DNA of 64,000 nt from Glandiceps talaboti (GCF_964340395.1 NC_135571.1:13938546-14002545), one strand, 5' to 3'. Positions 14,222 through 28,269 are shown, numbered from the stretch's first letter. Numbers and translations are program-made. Notes: a model not told the origin generated them from the sequence alone.

Positions 14222-14551
14222 ACTTAAGAGTAAATATTAGAATCTGAATGACTGTTATTTCATTGCTTCAATAAGATTATACTGTACTGTTTGATTCATT
14301 CCTTTTAGGATGGATCCCCAAGGCCACCCAAGATGGCACGAAAATAGAGGGCAGATGAACATCAGACAGCCAATCAGAAGTGAAAGAAGTAAGTGAATTA
14401 CTGAAAATGGCCATTAGGTTTTTTGCCCAAAGTTGTTTTCTTTTAGCAATGGAAAGTACAGTTGTAGCTGAATGAAGGAACATTTTGGAGATTAGCATAA
14501 TTATATTATTGGCAGTAATATTTTTCAAAAAGGTCATAGTGAGTAGTGGCA
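14222..14551 (+). repeat. Truncated F monomer with two internal deletions (330 bp)
   Basis: Two deletions remove 17 bp (joint near 14396, AAGTGAATTACTG) and 69 bp (joint near 14460, GTACAGTTGTAG) relative to the F monomer at 30764. The second deletion removes the TTTCGT CpG, the ScaI site and the GTGACA/TGTCAC hairpin, making this the only copy that lacks that whole region. It carries TGAAGGAACATT, shared with the intact F copy at 21204. Confidence 0.93.
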
Positions 14552-16629
14552 ACTTAAGAGTAAATATTAGAATCTGAATGACTGTTATTTCATTGCTTCA
14601 ATAAGATTATACTGTACTGTATGATTCATTCCTTTTAGGATGGATCCCCAAGGCCACCCAAGATGGCACGAAAATAGAGGGCAGATGAACATCAGACAGC
14701 CAATCAGAAGTGAAAGAAGTAAGTGAACATTTGGAATTGTAAAATTACTGAAAATGGCCATTAGGTTTTTTGCCCAAAGTTGTTTTCTTTTAGCAATGGA
14801 AAGTACAAGTTATCTAAAGAGTCTTTCGTCAGTACTAAGCACATGACAAGCAATGACAAACTTATGTCACAAGTAGATTGTAGCTGAATGAAGAAACATT
14901 TTGGAGATTAGAATAATTATATTATTGGCCGTAATATTTTTCAAAAAGGTCACAGTGAGTAGCGGCAACTTAAGAGTAAATATTAGAATCTGAATGACTG
15001 TTATTTATTGCTTCAATAAGATTATACTGTACTTTTTTATTCATTCCTTTCAGGATGGATCCCCAAGGCCACCCAAGATGGCACGAAAATAGAGGGCAGG
15101 AGAACATCAGACAGCCAATCAGAAGTGAAAGAAGTAAGTGAACATTTGGAATTGTAAAATTACCGAAAATGGGCATTAGGTTTTTTGCCCAAAGTTGTTT
15201 TCTTTTAGCAATGGAAAGTACAAGTTATCTAAAGAGTCTTTCGTCAGTACTAAGCACATGACAAGCAGTGACAATCTTGTGTCACAAGTAGATTGTAGCT
15301 GAATGAAGAAACATTTTGGAGATTAGCATAATTATATTATTGGCAGTAATATTTTCAAAAAGGTCATAGTGAGTAGTGGCAACTTAAGAGTAAATATTAG
15401 AATCTGAATGACTGTTATTTCATTGCTTCTATAAGATTATAGTGTACTGTTTGATTCATTCCTTTCAGGATGGATCCCCAAGGCCACCCAAGATGGCACG
15501 AAAATAGAGGGCAGATGAACATCAGACAGCCAATCACAAGTGAAAGAAGTAAGTGAACATTTGGAATTGTAAAATTACTGAAAATGGCCATTAGGTTTTT
15601 TTGCCCAAAGTTGTTTTCTTTTAGCAATGGAAAGTACAAGTTATCTAAAGAGTCTTTCGTCAGTACTAAGCACATGACAAGCAGTGACAAACTAATGTCA
15701 CAAGTAGATTGTAGCTGAATGAAGAAACATTTTGGAGATTAGCATAATTATATTATTGGCAGTAATATTTTTCAAAAAGGTCACAGTGAGTAGCGGCAAC
15801 TTAAGAGTAAATATTAGAATCTGAATGACTGTTATTTCATTGCTTCTATAAGATTATAGTGTACTGTTTGATTCATTCCTTTCAGGATGGATCCCCAAGG
15901 CCACCCAAGATGGCACGAAAATAGAGGGCAGATGAACATCAGACAGCCAATCAGAAGTGAAAGAAGTAAGTGAACATTTGGAATTGTAAAATTACTGAAA
16001 ATGGCCATTAGTTTTTTTGCCAAAACTTGTTTTCTTTTAGCAATGGAAAGTACAAGTTATCTAAAGAGTCTTTCGTCAGTACTAAGCACATGACAAGCAG
16101 TGACAAACTTATGTCACAAGTAGATTGTAGGTGAATCAAGAAACATTTTGGAGATTAGAATAATTATATTATTGGCAGTAATATTTTTCAAAAAGGTCAT
16201 AGTGAGTAGTGCCAACTTAAGAGTAAATATTAGAATCTGAATGACTGTTATGTCATTGCTTCAATAAGATTATACTGTACTTTTTTATTCATTCCTTTCA
16301 GGATGGATCCCCAAGGCCACCCAAGATGGCACGAAAATAGAGGGCAGGAGAACATCAGACAGCCAATCAGAAGTGAAAGAAGTAAGTGAACATTTGGAAT
16401 TGTAAAATTACCGAAAATGGGCATTAGGTTTTTTGCCCAAAGTTGTTTTCTTTTGGCAATGGAAAGTACAAGTTATCTAAAGAGTCTTTCGTCAGTACTA
16501 AGCACATGACAAGCAGTGACAATCTTATGTCACAAGTAGATTGTAGCTGAATGAAGAAACATTTTGGAGATGAGCATAATTATATTATTGGCAGTAATAT
16601 TTTCAAAAAGGTCATAGTGAGTAGCGGCA

Positions 16630-17460
16630 ACTTAAGAGTAAATATTAGAATCTGAATGACTGTTATTTCATTGCTTCAATAAGATTATACTGTACTGTTT
16701 AATTCATTCCCTTCAGGATGGAACCCCAAGGCCACCCAAGATGGCACGAAAATAGAGGGCAGATGAACATCAGACAGCCAATCAGAAGTGAAAGAAGTAA
16801 GTGAAGATTTGGAATTGTAAAATTACCGAAAATGGGCATTAGGTTTTTTGCCCAAAGTTGTTTTCTTTTGGCAATGGAAAGTACAAGTTATCTAAAGAGT
16901 CTTTCGTCAGTACTAAGCACATGACAAGCAGTGACAAACTAATGTCACAAGTAGATTGTAGCTGAATGAAGAAACATTTTGGAGATTAGCATAATTATAT
17001 TATTGGCAGTAATATTTTTCAAAAAGGTCACAGTGAGTAGCGGCAACTTAAGAGTAAATATTAGAATCTGAATGACTGTTATTTCCTTGCTTCTATAAGA
17101 TTATAGTGTACTGTTTGATTCATTCCTTTTAGGATGGATCCCCAAGGCCACCCAAGATGGCACGAAAATAGAGGGCAGATGAACATCAGACAGCCAATCA
17201 GAAGTGAAAGAAGTAAGTGAACATTTGGAATTGTAAAATTACTGAAAATGGCCATTAGTTTTTTTGCCAAAACTTGTTTTCTTTTAGCAATGGAAAGTAC
17301 AAGTTATCTAAAGAGTCTTTCGTCAGTACTAAGCACATGACAAGCAGTGACAAACTTATGTCACAAGTAGATTGTAGCTGAATGAAGAAACATTTTGGAG
17401 ATGAGCATAATTATATTATTGGCAGTAATATTTTCAAAAAGGTCATAGTGAGTAGCGGCA
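16630..17460 (+). repeat. Adjacent chimeric monomers D/C and E/B
   Basis: The monomer at 16630 has D marks (GGAACCCC, AAGTGAAGATTTGG), then ACCGAAAATGGGC and TTTTGGCAATGG of the adjoining C copy, then a B-like end (CAAACTAATGTC). The monomer at 17046 begins TTCCTTGC (E), continues CTTCTATAAGATTATAGTG (B), has CCTTTTAGG (E/F/G type) and ends with GGAGATGAGC (C-like). Both recur at 24114 and 24530. Confidence 0.82.
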
Positions 17461-17877
17461 ACTTAAGAGTAAATATTAGAATCTGAATGACTGTTATTTC
17501 ATTGCTTCTATAAGATTATAGTGTACTGTTTGATTCATTCCTTTCAGGATGGATCCCCAAGGCCACCCAAGATGGCACGAAAATAGAGGGCAGATGAACA
17601 TCAGACAGCCAATCACAAGTGAAAGAAGTAAGTGAACATTTGGAATTGTAAAATTACTGAAAATGGCCATTAGGTTTTTTTGCCCAAAGTTGTTTTCTTT
17701 TAGCAATGGAAAGTACAAGTTATCTAAAGAGTCTTTCGTCAGTACTAAGCACATGACAAGCAGTGACAAACTAATGTCACAAGTAGATTGTAGCTGAATG
17801 AAGAAACATTTTGGAGATTAGCATAATTATATTATTGGCAGTAATATTTTTCAAAAAGGTCACAGTGAGTAGCGGCA

Positions 17878-18293
17878 ACTTAAGAGTAAATATTAGAATC
17901 TGAATGACTGTTATTTCATTGCTTCTATAAGATTATACTGTACTTTTTTATTCATTCCTTTCAGGATGGATCCCCAAGGCCACCCAAGATGGCACGAAAA
18001 TAGAGGGCAGGAGAACATCAGACAGCCAATCAGAAGTGAAAGAAGTAAGTGAACATTTGGAATTGTAAAATTACCGAACATGGGCATTAGGTTTTTTGCC
18101 CAAAGTTGTTTTCTTTTAGCAATGGAAAGTACAAGTTATCTAAAGAGTCTTTCGTCAGTACTAAGAACATGACAAACAGTGACAAACTTATGTCACAAGT
18201 AGATTGTAGCTGAATGAAGAAACATTTTGGAGATTAGCATAATTATATTATTGGCAGTAATATTTTTCAAAAAGGTCATAGTGAGTAGTGGCA
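17878..18293 (+). repeat. Chimeric monomer B/C, sister of 10394
   Basis: Same head and switch point as the copy at 10394. One private difference is ACCGAACATGGGC. Confidence 0.85.
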
Positions 18294-19540
18294 ACTTAAG
18301 AGTAAATATTAGAATCTGAATGACTGTTATTTCATTGCTTCAATAAGATTATACTGTTCTGTTTGATGCATTCCTTTCAGGATGGATCCCCAAGGCCACC
18401 CAAGATGGCACGAAAATAGAGGGCAGATGAACATCAGACAGGCAATCACAAGTGAAAGAAGTAAGTGAACATTTGGAATTGTAAAATTACTGAAAATGGC
18501 CATTAGGTTTTTTGCCCAAAGTTGTTTTCTTTTAGCAATGGAAAGTACAAGTTATCTAAAGAGTCTTTCGTCAGTACTAAGCACATGACAAGCAGTGACA
18601 AACTTATGTCACAAGTAGATTGTAGGTGAATGAAGAAACATTTTGGAGATTAGAATAATTATATTATTGGCAGTAATATTTTTCAAAAAGGTCATAGTGA
18701 GTAGTGCCAACTTAAGAGTAAATATTAGAATCTGAATGACTGTTATGTCATTGCTTCAATAAGATTATACTGTACTTTTTTATTCATTCCTTTCAGGATG
18801 GATCCCCAAGGCCACCCAAGATGGCACGAAAATAGAGGGCAGGAGAACATCAGACAGCCAATCAGAAGTGAAAGAAGTAAGTGAACATTTGGAATTGTAA
18901 AATTACCGAAAATGGGCATTAGGTTTTTTGCCCAAAGTTGTTTTCTTTTAGCAATGGAAAGTACAAGTTATCTAAAGAGTCTTTCGTCAGTACTAAGCAC
19001 ATGAAAAGCAGTGACAATCTTATGTCACAAGTAGATTGTAGCTGAATGAAGAAACATTTTGGAGATGAGCATAATTATATTATTGGCAGTAATATTTTCA
19101 AAAAGGTCATAGTGAGTAGCGGCAACTTAAGAGTAAATATTAGAATCTGAATGACTGTTATTTCATTGCTTCAATAAGATTATACTGTACTGTTTAATTC
19201 ATTCCCTTCAGGATGGAACCCCAAGGCCACCCAAGATGGCACGAAAATAGAGGGCAGATGAACATCAGACAGCCAATCAGAAGTGAAAGAAGTAAGTGAA
19301 GATTTGGAATTGTAAAATTACAGAAAATGGACATTGGGTTTTTTGCCCAAAGTTGTTTTCTTTTACCAATGGAAAGTACAAGTTATCTAAAGAGTCTTTC
19401 GTCAGTACAAAGAACATGAAAAACAGTGACAACCTTATGTCACAAGTAGATTGTAACTTAATGAAGAAACATTTTGGAGATTAGAATAATTATATTATTG
19501 GCAGTAATATTTTTCAAAAAATTCACAGTGAGTAGCGGCA

Positions 19541-19956
19541 ACTTAAGAGTAAATATTAGAATCTGAATGACTGTTATTTCCTTGCTTCAATAAGATTATA
19601 CTGTACTTTTTGATTCATTCCTTTTAGGATGGATCCCCAAGGCCACCCAAGATGGCACGAAAATAGAGGGCAGATGAACATCAGACAGGCAATCACAAGT
19701 GAAAGAAGTAAGTGAACATTTGGAATTGTAAAATTACTGAAAATGGCCATTAGGTTTTTTGCCCAAAGTTGTTTTCTTTTAGCAATGGAAAGTACAAGTT
19801 ATCTAAAGAGTCTTTCGTCAGTACTAAGCACATGACAAGCAGTGACAAACTTATGTCACAAGTAGATTGTAGGTGAATGAAGAAACATTTTGGAGATTAG
19901 AATAATTATATTATTGGCAGTAATATTTTTCAAAAAGGTCATAGTGAGTAGTGCCA
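19541..19956 (+). repeat. Chimeric monomer E/A, sister of 12143
   Basis: TTCCTTGC and CTTTTTGATTC are followed by ACAGGCAATCACAAG and a TAGTGCC end, as in the copy 18 monomers upstream. Confidence 0.85.
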
Positions 19957-22900
19957 ACTTAAGAGTAAATATTAGAATCTGAATGACTGTTATGTCATTG
20001 CTTCAATAAGATTATACTGTACTTTTTTATTCATTCCTTTCAGGATGGATCCCCAAGGCCACCCAAGATGGCACGAAAATAGAGGGCAGGAGAACATCAG
20101 ACAGCCAATCAGAAGTGAAAGAAGTAAGTGAACATTTGGAATTGTAAAATTACCGAAAATGGGCATTAGGTTTTTTGCCCAAAGTTGTTTTCTTTTAGCA
20201 ATGGAAAGTACAAGTTATCTAAAGAGTCTTTCGTCAGTACTAAGCACATGAAAAGCAGTGACAATCTTATGTCACAAGTAGATTGTAGCTGAATGAAGAA
20301 ACATTTTGGAGATGAGCATAATTATATTATTGGCAGTAATATTTTCAAAAAGGTCATAGTGAGTAGCGGCAACTTAAGAGTAAATATTAGAATCTGAATG
20401 ACTGTTATTTCATTGCTTCAATAAGATTATACTGTACTGTTTAATTCATTCCCTTCACGATGGAACCCCAAGGCCACCCAAGATGGCACGAAAATAGAGG
20501 GCAGATGAACATCAGACAGCCAATCAGAAGTGAAAGAAGTAAGTGAACATTTGGAATTGTAAAATTACAGAAAATGGACATTGGGTTTTTTGCCCAAAGT
20601 TGTTTTCTTTTACCAATGGAAAGTACAAGTTATCTAAAGAGTCTTTCGTCAGTACAAAGAACATGAAAAACAGTGACAACCTTATGTCACAAGTACATTG
20701 TAACTTAATGAAGAAACATTTTGGAGATTAGAATAATTATATTATTGGCAGTAATATTTTTCAAAAAATTCACAGTGAGTAGCGGCAACTTAAGAGTAAA
20801 TATTAGAATCTGAATGACTGTTATTTCCTTGCTTCAATAAGATTATACTGTACTTTTTGATTCATTCCTTTTAGGATGGATCCCCAAGGCCACCCAAGAT
20901 GGCACGAAAATAGAGGGCAGATGAACATCAGACAGCCAATCAGAAGTGAAAGAAGTAAGTGAACATTTGGAATTGTAAAATTACTGAAAATGGCCATTAG
21001 GTTTTTTGCCCAAAATTGTTTTCTTTTAGCAATGGAAAGTACAAGTTATCTAAAGAGTCTTTCGTCAGTACTAAGCACATGACAAGCAGTGACAAACTTA
21101 TGTCACAAGTAGATTGTAGCTGAAGGAAGAAACATTTTGGAGATTAGCATAATTATATTATTAGCAGTAATATTTTTCAAAAAGGTCATAGTGAGTAGTG
21201 GCAACTTAAGAGTAAATATTAGAATCTGAATGACTGTTATTTCATTGCTTCAATAAGATTATACTGTACTGTTTGATTCATTCCTTTTAGGATGGATCCC
21301 CAAGGCCACCCAAGATGGCACGAAAATAGAGGGCAGATGAACATCAGACAGCCAATCAGAAGTGAAAGAAGTAAGTGAACATTTGGAATTGTAAAATTAC
21401 TGAAAATGGCCATTAGGTTTTTTGCCCAAAGTTGTTTTCTTTTAGCAATGGAAAGTACAAGTTATCTAAAGAGTCTTTCGTCAGTACTAAGAACATGACA
21501 AACAGTGACAAACTTATGTCACAAGTAGATTGTAGCTGAATGAAGGAACATTTTGGAGATTAGCATAATTATATTATTGGCAGTAATATTTTTCAAAAAG
21601 GTCATAGTGAGTAGTGGCAACTTAAGAGTAAATATTAGAATCTGAATGACTGTTATTTCATTGCTTCAATAAGATTATACTGTACTGTATGATTCATTCC
21701 TTTTAGGATGGATCCCCAAGGCCACCCAAGATGGCACGAAAATAGAGGGCAGATGAACATCAGACAGCCAATCAGAAGTGAAAGAAGTAAGTGAACATTT
21801 GGAATTGTAAAATTACTGAAAATGGCCATTAGGTTTTTTGCCCAAAGTTGTTTTCTTTTAGCAATGGAAAGTACAAGTTATCTAAAGAGTCTTTCGTCAG
21901 TACTAAGCACATGACAAGCAATGACAAACTTATGTCACAAGTAGATTGTAGCTGAATGAATCAACATTTTGGAGATTAGAATAATTATATTATTGGCCGT
22001 AATATTTTTCAAAAAGGTCACAGTGAGTAGCGGCAACTTAAGAGTAAATATTAGAATCTGAATGACTGTTATTTATTGCTTCAATAAGATTATACTGTAC
22101 TTTTTTATTCATTCCTTTCAGGATGGATCCCCAAGGCCACCCAAGATGGCACGAAAATAGAGGGCAGGAGAACATCAGACAGCCAATCAGAAGTGAAAGA
22201 AGTAAGTGAACATTTGGAATTGTAAAATTACCGAAAATGGGCATTAGGTTTTTTGCCCAAAGTTGTTTTCTTTTAGCAATGGAAAGTACAAGTTATCTAA
22301 AGAGTCTTTCGTCAGTACTAAGCACATGACAAGCAGTGACAATCTTGTGTCACAAGTAGATTGTAGCTGAATGAAGAAACATTTTGGAGATTAGCATAAT
22401 TATATTATTGGCAGTAATATTTTCAAAAAGGTCATAGTGAGTAGTGGCAACTTAAGAGTAAATATTAGAATCTGAATGACTGTTATTTCATTGCTTCTAT
22501 AAGATTATAGTGTACTGTTTGATTCATTCCTTTCAGGATGGATCCCCAAGGCCACCCAAGATGGCACGAAAATAGAGGGCAGATGAACATCAGACAGCCA
22601 ATCACAAGTGAAAGAAGTAAGTGAACATTTGGAATTGTAAAATTACTGAAAATGGCCATTAGGTTTTTTTGCCCAAAGTTGTTTTCTTTTAGCAATGGAA
22701 AGTACAAGTTATCTAAAGAGTCTTTCGTCAGTACTAAGCACATGACAAGCAGTGACAAACTAATGTCACAAGTAGATTGTAGCTGAATGAAGAAACATTT
22801 TGGAGATTAGCATAATTATATTATTGGCAGTAATATTTTCAAAATGGTCATAGTGAGTAGTGGCAACTTAAGAGTAAATATTAGAATCTGAATGACTGTT

Positions 22901-24113
22901 ATTTCATTGCTTCTATAAGATTATAGTGTACTGTTTGATTCATTCCTTTCAGGATGGATCCCCAAGGCCACCCAAGATGGCACGAAAATAGAGGGCAGAT
23001 GAACATCAGACAGCCAATCACAAGTGAAAGAAGTAAGTGAACATTTGGAATTGTAAAATTACTGAAAATGGCCATTAGGTTTTTTTGCCCAAAGTTGTTT
23101 TCTTTTAGCAATGGAAAGTACAAGTTATCTAAAGAGTCTTTCGTCAGTACTAAGCACATGACAAGCAGTGACAAACTAATGTCACAAGTAGATTGTAGCT
23201 GAATGAAGAAACATTTTGGAGATTAGCATAATTATATTATTGGCAGTAATATTTTTCAAAAAGGTCACAGTGAGTAGCGGCAACTTAAGAGTAAATATTA
23301 GAATCTGAATGACTGTTATTTCATTGCTTCTATAAGATTATAGTGTACTGTTTGATTCATTCCTTTCAGGATGGATCCCCAAGGCCACCCAAGATGGCAC
23401 GAAAATAGAGGGCAGATGAACATCAGACAGCCAATCAGAAGTGAAAGAAGTAAGTGAACATTTGGAATTGTAAAATTACTGAAAATGGCCATTAGTTTTT
23501 TTGCCAAAACTTGTTTTCTTTTAGCAATGGAAAGTACAAGTTATCTAAAGAGTCTTTCGTCAGTACTAAGCACATGACAAGCAGTGACAAACTTATGTCA
23601 CAAGTAGATTGTAGGTGAATCAAGAAACATTTTGGAGATTAGAATAATTATATTATTGGCAGTAATATTTTTCAAAAAGGTCATAGTGAGTAGTGCCAAC
23701 TTAAGAGTAAATATTAGAATCTGAATGACTGTTATGTCATTGCTTCAATAAGATTATACTGTACTTTTTTATTCATTCCTTTCAGGATGGATCCCCAAGG
23801 CCACCCAAGATGGCACGAAAATAGAGGGCAGGAGAACATCAGACAGCCAATCAGAAGTGAAAGAAGTAAGTGAACATTTGGAATTGTAAAATTACCGAAA
23901 ATGGGCATTAGGTTTTTTGCCCAAAGTTGTTTTCTTTTGGCAATGGAAAGTACAAGTTATCTAAAGAGTCTTTCGTCAGTACTAAGCACATGACAAGCAG
24001 TGACAATCTTATGTCACAAGTAGATTGTAGCTGAATGAAGAAACATTTTGGAGATGAGCATAATTATATTATTGGCAGTAATATTTTCAAAAAGGTCATA
24101 GTGAGTAGCGGCA

Positions 24114-24944
24114 ACTTAAGAGTAAATATTAGAATCTGAATGACTGTTATTTCATTGCTTCAATAAGATTATACTGTACTGTTTAATTCATTCCCTTCAG
24201 GATGGAACCCCAAGGCCACCCAAGATGGCACGAAAATAGAGGGCAGATGAACATCAGACAGCCAATCAGAAGTGAAAGAAGTAAGTGAAGATTTGGAATT
24301 GTAAAATTACCGAAAATGGGCATTAGGTTTTTTGCCCAAAGTTGTTTTCTTTTGGCAATGGAAAGTACAAGTTATCTAAAGAGTCTTTCGTCAGTACTAA
24401 GCACATGACAAGCAGTGACAAACTAATGTCACAAGTAGATTGTAGCTGAATGAAGAAACATTTTGGAGATTAGCATAATTATATTATTGGCAGTAATATT
24501 TTTCAAAAAGGTCACAGTGAGTAGCGGCAACTTAAGAGTAAATATTAGAATCTGAATGACTGTTATTTCCTTGCTTCTATAAGATTATAGTGTACTGTTT
24601 GATTCATTCCTTTTAGGATGGATCCCCAAGGCCACCCAAGATGGCACGAAAATAGAGGGCAGATGAACATCAGACAGCCAATCAGAAGTGAAAGAAGTAA
24701 GTGAACATTTGGAATTGTAAAATTACTGAAAATGGCCATTAGTTTTTTTGCCAAAACTTGTTTTCTTTTAGCAATGGAAAGTACAAGTTATCTAAAGAGT
24801 CTTTCGTCAGTACTAAGCACATGACAAGCAGTGACAAACTTATGTCACAAGTAGATTGTAGCTGAATGAAGAAACATTTTGGAGATGAGCATAATTATAT
24901 TATTGGCAGTAATATTTTCAAAAAGGTCATAGTGAGTAGCGGCA
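24114..24944 (+). repeat. Chimeric monomers D/C and E/B, sisters of 16630 and 17046
   Basis: The pair reproduces the marks of the copies in unit 1, including TTTTGGCAATGG and TTCCTTGCTTCTATAAG. Here the pair is followed by D rather than B, so the unit boundary changes at 24945. Confidence 0.83.
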
Positions 24945-27022
24945 ACTTAAGAGTAAATATTAGAATCTGAATGACTGTTATTTCATTGCTTCAATAAGAT
25001 TATACTGTACTGTTTAATTCATTCCCTTCAGGATGGAACCCCAAGGCCACCCAAGATGGCACGAAAATAGAGGGCAGATGAACATCAGACAGCCAATCAG
25101 AAGTGAAAGAAGTAAGTGAAGATTTGGAATTGTAAAATTACAGAAAATGGACATTGGGTTTTTTGCCCAAAGTTGTTTTCTTTTACCAATGGAAAGTACA
25201 AGTTATCTAAAGAGTCTTTCGTCAGTACAAAGAACATGAAAAACAGTGACAACCTTATGTCACAAGTAGATTGTAACTTAATGAAGAAACATTTTGGAGA
25301 TTAGAATAATTATATTATTGGCAGTAATATTTTTCAAAAAATTCACAGTGAGTAGCGGCAACTTAAGAGTAAATATTAGAATCTGAATGACTGTTATTTC
25401 CTTGCTTCAATAAGATTATACTGTACTTTTTGATTCATTCCTTTTAGGATGGATCCCCAAGGCCACCCAAGATGGCACGAAAATAGAGGGCAGATGAACA
25501 TCAGACAGCCAATCAGAAGTGAAAGAAGTAAGTGAACATTTGGAATTGTAAAATTACTGAAAATCGCCATTAGGTTTTTTGCCCAAAGTTGTTTTCTTTT
25601 AGCAATGGAAAGTACAAGTTATCTAAAGAGTCTTTCGTCAGTACTAAGCACATGACAAGCAGTGACAAACTTATGTCACAAGTAGATTGTAGCTGAAGGA
25701 AGAAACATTTTGGAGATGAGCATAATTATATTATTAGCAGTAATATTTTTCAAAAAGGTCATAGTGAGTAGTGGCAACTTAAGAGTAAATATTAGAATCT
25801 GAATGACTGTTATTTCATTGCTTCAATAAGATTATACTGTACTGTTTGATTCATTCCTTTTAGGATGGATCCCCAAGGCCACCCAAGATGGCACGAAAAT
25901 AGAGGGCAGATGAACATCAGACAGCCAATCAGAAGTGAAAGAAGTAAGTGAACATTTGGAATTGTAAAATTACTGAAAATGGCCATTAGGTTTTTTGCCC
26001 AAAGTTGTTTTCTTTTAGCAATGGAAAGTACAAGTTATCTAAAGAGTCTTTCGTCAGTACTAAGAACATGACAAACAGTGACAAACTTATGTCACAAGTA
26101 GATTGTAGCTGAATGAAGAAACATTTTGGAGATTAGCATAATTATATTATTGGCAGTAATATTTTTCAAAAAGGTCATAGTGAGTAGTGGCAACTTAAGA
26201 GTAAATATTAGAATCTGAATGACTGTTATTTCATTGCTTCAATAAGATTATACTGTACTGTATGATTCATTCCTTTTAGGATGGATCCCCAAGGCCACCC
26301 AAGATGGCACGAAAATAGAGGGCAGATGAACATCAGACAGCCAATCAGAAGTGAAAGAAGTAAGTGAACATTTGGAATTGTAAAATTACTGAAAATGGCC
26401 ATTAGGTTTTTTGCCCAAAGTTGTTTTCTTTTAGCAATGGAAAGTACAAGTTATCTAAAGAGTCTTTCGTCAGTACTAAGCACATGACAAGCAATGACAA
26501 ACTTATGTCACAAGTAGATTGTAGCTGAATGAATCAACATTTTGGAGATTAGAATAATTATATTATTGGCCGTAATATTTTTCAAAAAGGTCACAGTGAG
26601 TAGCGGCAACTTAAGAGTAAATATTAGAATCTGAATGACTGTTATTTATTGCTTCAATAAGATTATACTGTACTTTTTTATTCATTCCTTTCAGGATGGA
26701 TCCCCAAGGCCACCCAAGATGGCACGAAAATAGAGGGCAGGAGAACATCAGACAGCCAATCAGAAGTGAAAGAAGTAAGTGAACATTTGGAATTGTAAAA
26801 TTACCGAAAATGGGCATTAGGTTTTTTGCCCAAAGTTGTTTTCTTTTAGCAATGGAAAGTACAAGTTATCTAAAGAGTCTTTCGTCAGTACTAAGCACAT
26901 GACAAGCAGTGACAATCTTATGTCACAAGTAGATTGTAGCTGAATGAAGAAACATTTTGGAGATTAGCATAATTATATTATTGGCAGTAATATTTTCAAA
27001 AAGGTCATAGTGAGTAGTGGCA
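24945..27022 (+). repeat. D-E-F-G-H linker block
   Basis: Monomers: D 24945, E 25361, F 25777, G 26193, H 26609. The E copy carries a CpG-creating change, AAAATCGCC for AAAATGGCC, and GGAGATGAGC. Both also occur in the E copies at 32843 and 41987, so this block is related to the D-E-F-G-H runs that follow each B' monomer further right. Confidence 0.9.
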
Positions 27023-28269
27023 ACTTAAGAGTAAATATTAGAAACTGAATGACTGTTATTTCATTGCTTCAATAAGATTATACTGTTCTGTTTGATGCAT
27101 TCCTTTCAGGATGGATCCCCAAGGCCACCCAAGATGGCACGAAAATAGAGGGCAGATGAACATCAGACAGGCAATCACAAGTGAAAGAAGTAAGTGAACA
27201 TTTGGAATTGTAAAATTACTGAAAATGGCCATTAGGTTTTTTGCCCAAAGTTGTTTTCTTTTAGCAATGGAAAGTACAAGTTATCTAAAGAGTCTTTCGT
27301 CAGTACTAAGCACATGACAAGCAGTGACAAACTTATGTCACAAGTAGATTGTAGCTGAAGGAAGAAACATTTTGGAGATTAGAATAATTATATTATTGGC
27401 AGTAATATTTTTCAAAAAGGTCATAGTGAGTAGTGCCAACTTAAGAGTAAATATTAGAATCTGAATGACTGTTATGTCATTGCTTCAATAAGATTATACT
27501 GTACTTTTTTATTCATTCCTTTCAGGATGGATCCCCAAGGCCACCCAAGATGGCACGAAAATAGAGGGCAGGAGAACATCAGACAGCCAATCAGAAGTGA
27601 AAGAAGTAAGTGAACATTTGGAATTGTAAAATTACCGAAAATGGGCATTAGGTTTTTTGCCCAAAGTTGTTTTCTTTTAGCAATGGAAAGTACAAGTTAT
27701 CTAAAGAGTCTTTCGTCAGTACTAAGCACATGACAAGCAGTGACAATCTTATGTCACAAGTAGATTGTAGCTGAATGAAGAAACATTTTGGAGATTAGCA
27801 TAATTATATTATTGGCAGTAATATTTTCAAAAAGGTCATAGTGAGTAGTGGCAACTTAAGAGTAAATATTAGAAACTGAATGACTGTTATTTCATTGCTT
27901 CAATAAGATTATACTGTTCTGTTTGATGCATTCCTTTCAGGATGGATCCCCAAGGCCACCCAAGATGGCACGAAAATAGAGGGCAGATGAACATCAGACA
28001 GGCAATCACAAGTGAAAGAAGTAAGTGAACATTTGGAATTGTAAAATTACTGAAAATGGCCATTAGGTTTTTTGCCAAAACTTGTTTTCTTTTAGCAATG
28101 GAAAGTACAAGTTATCTAAAGAGTCTTTCGTCAGTACTAAGCACATGACAAGCAGTGACAAACTTATGTCACAAGTAGATTGTAGCTGAAGGAAGAAACA
28201 TTTTGGAGATTAGAATAATTATATTATTGGCAGTAATATTTTTCAAAAAGGTCATAGTGAGTAGTGCCA

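Larger units (their letters stand above)
9977..17460 (+). repeat. 18-monomer large unit, copy 1 (7,484 bp)
   Basis: Monomers: B 9977, B/C 10394, A 10810, C 11226, D with 86-bp duplication 11641, E/A 12143, C 12559, D 12974, E 13390, F/E 13806, F deleted 14222, G 14552, H 14968, B 15382, B 15799, C 16215, D/C 16630, E/B 17046. The chimeras B/C, E/A, D/C and E/B recur in the same order in the next 7,484 bp. Private variants shared with that copy are CCTTCACGATGG in the second D monomer, TTTTGGCAATGG in the C and D/C monomers, GCCCAAAATTG in E, and TGAAGGAACATT in F. Confidence 0.93.
17461..24944 (+). repeat. 18-monomer large unit, copy 2 (7,484 bp)
   Basis: Monomers: B 17461, B/C 17878, A 18294, C 18710, D 19125, E/A 19541, C 19957, D 20372, E 20788, F 21204, G 21620, H 22036, B 22450, B 22866, B 23283, C 23699, D/C 24114, E/B 24530. 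It differs from copy 1 in lacking the extra F/E copy, the 86-bp duplication and the deletions, and in having three rather than two B monomers. The D copy at 20372 has AAGTGAACATTTGG rather than the D-typical AAGTGAAGATTTGG. Total length nonetheless equals copy 1 exactly. Confidence 0.93.
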
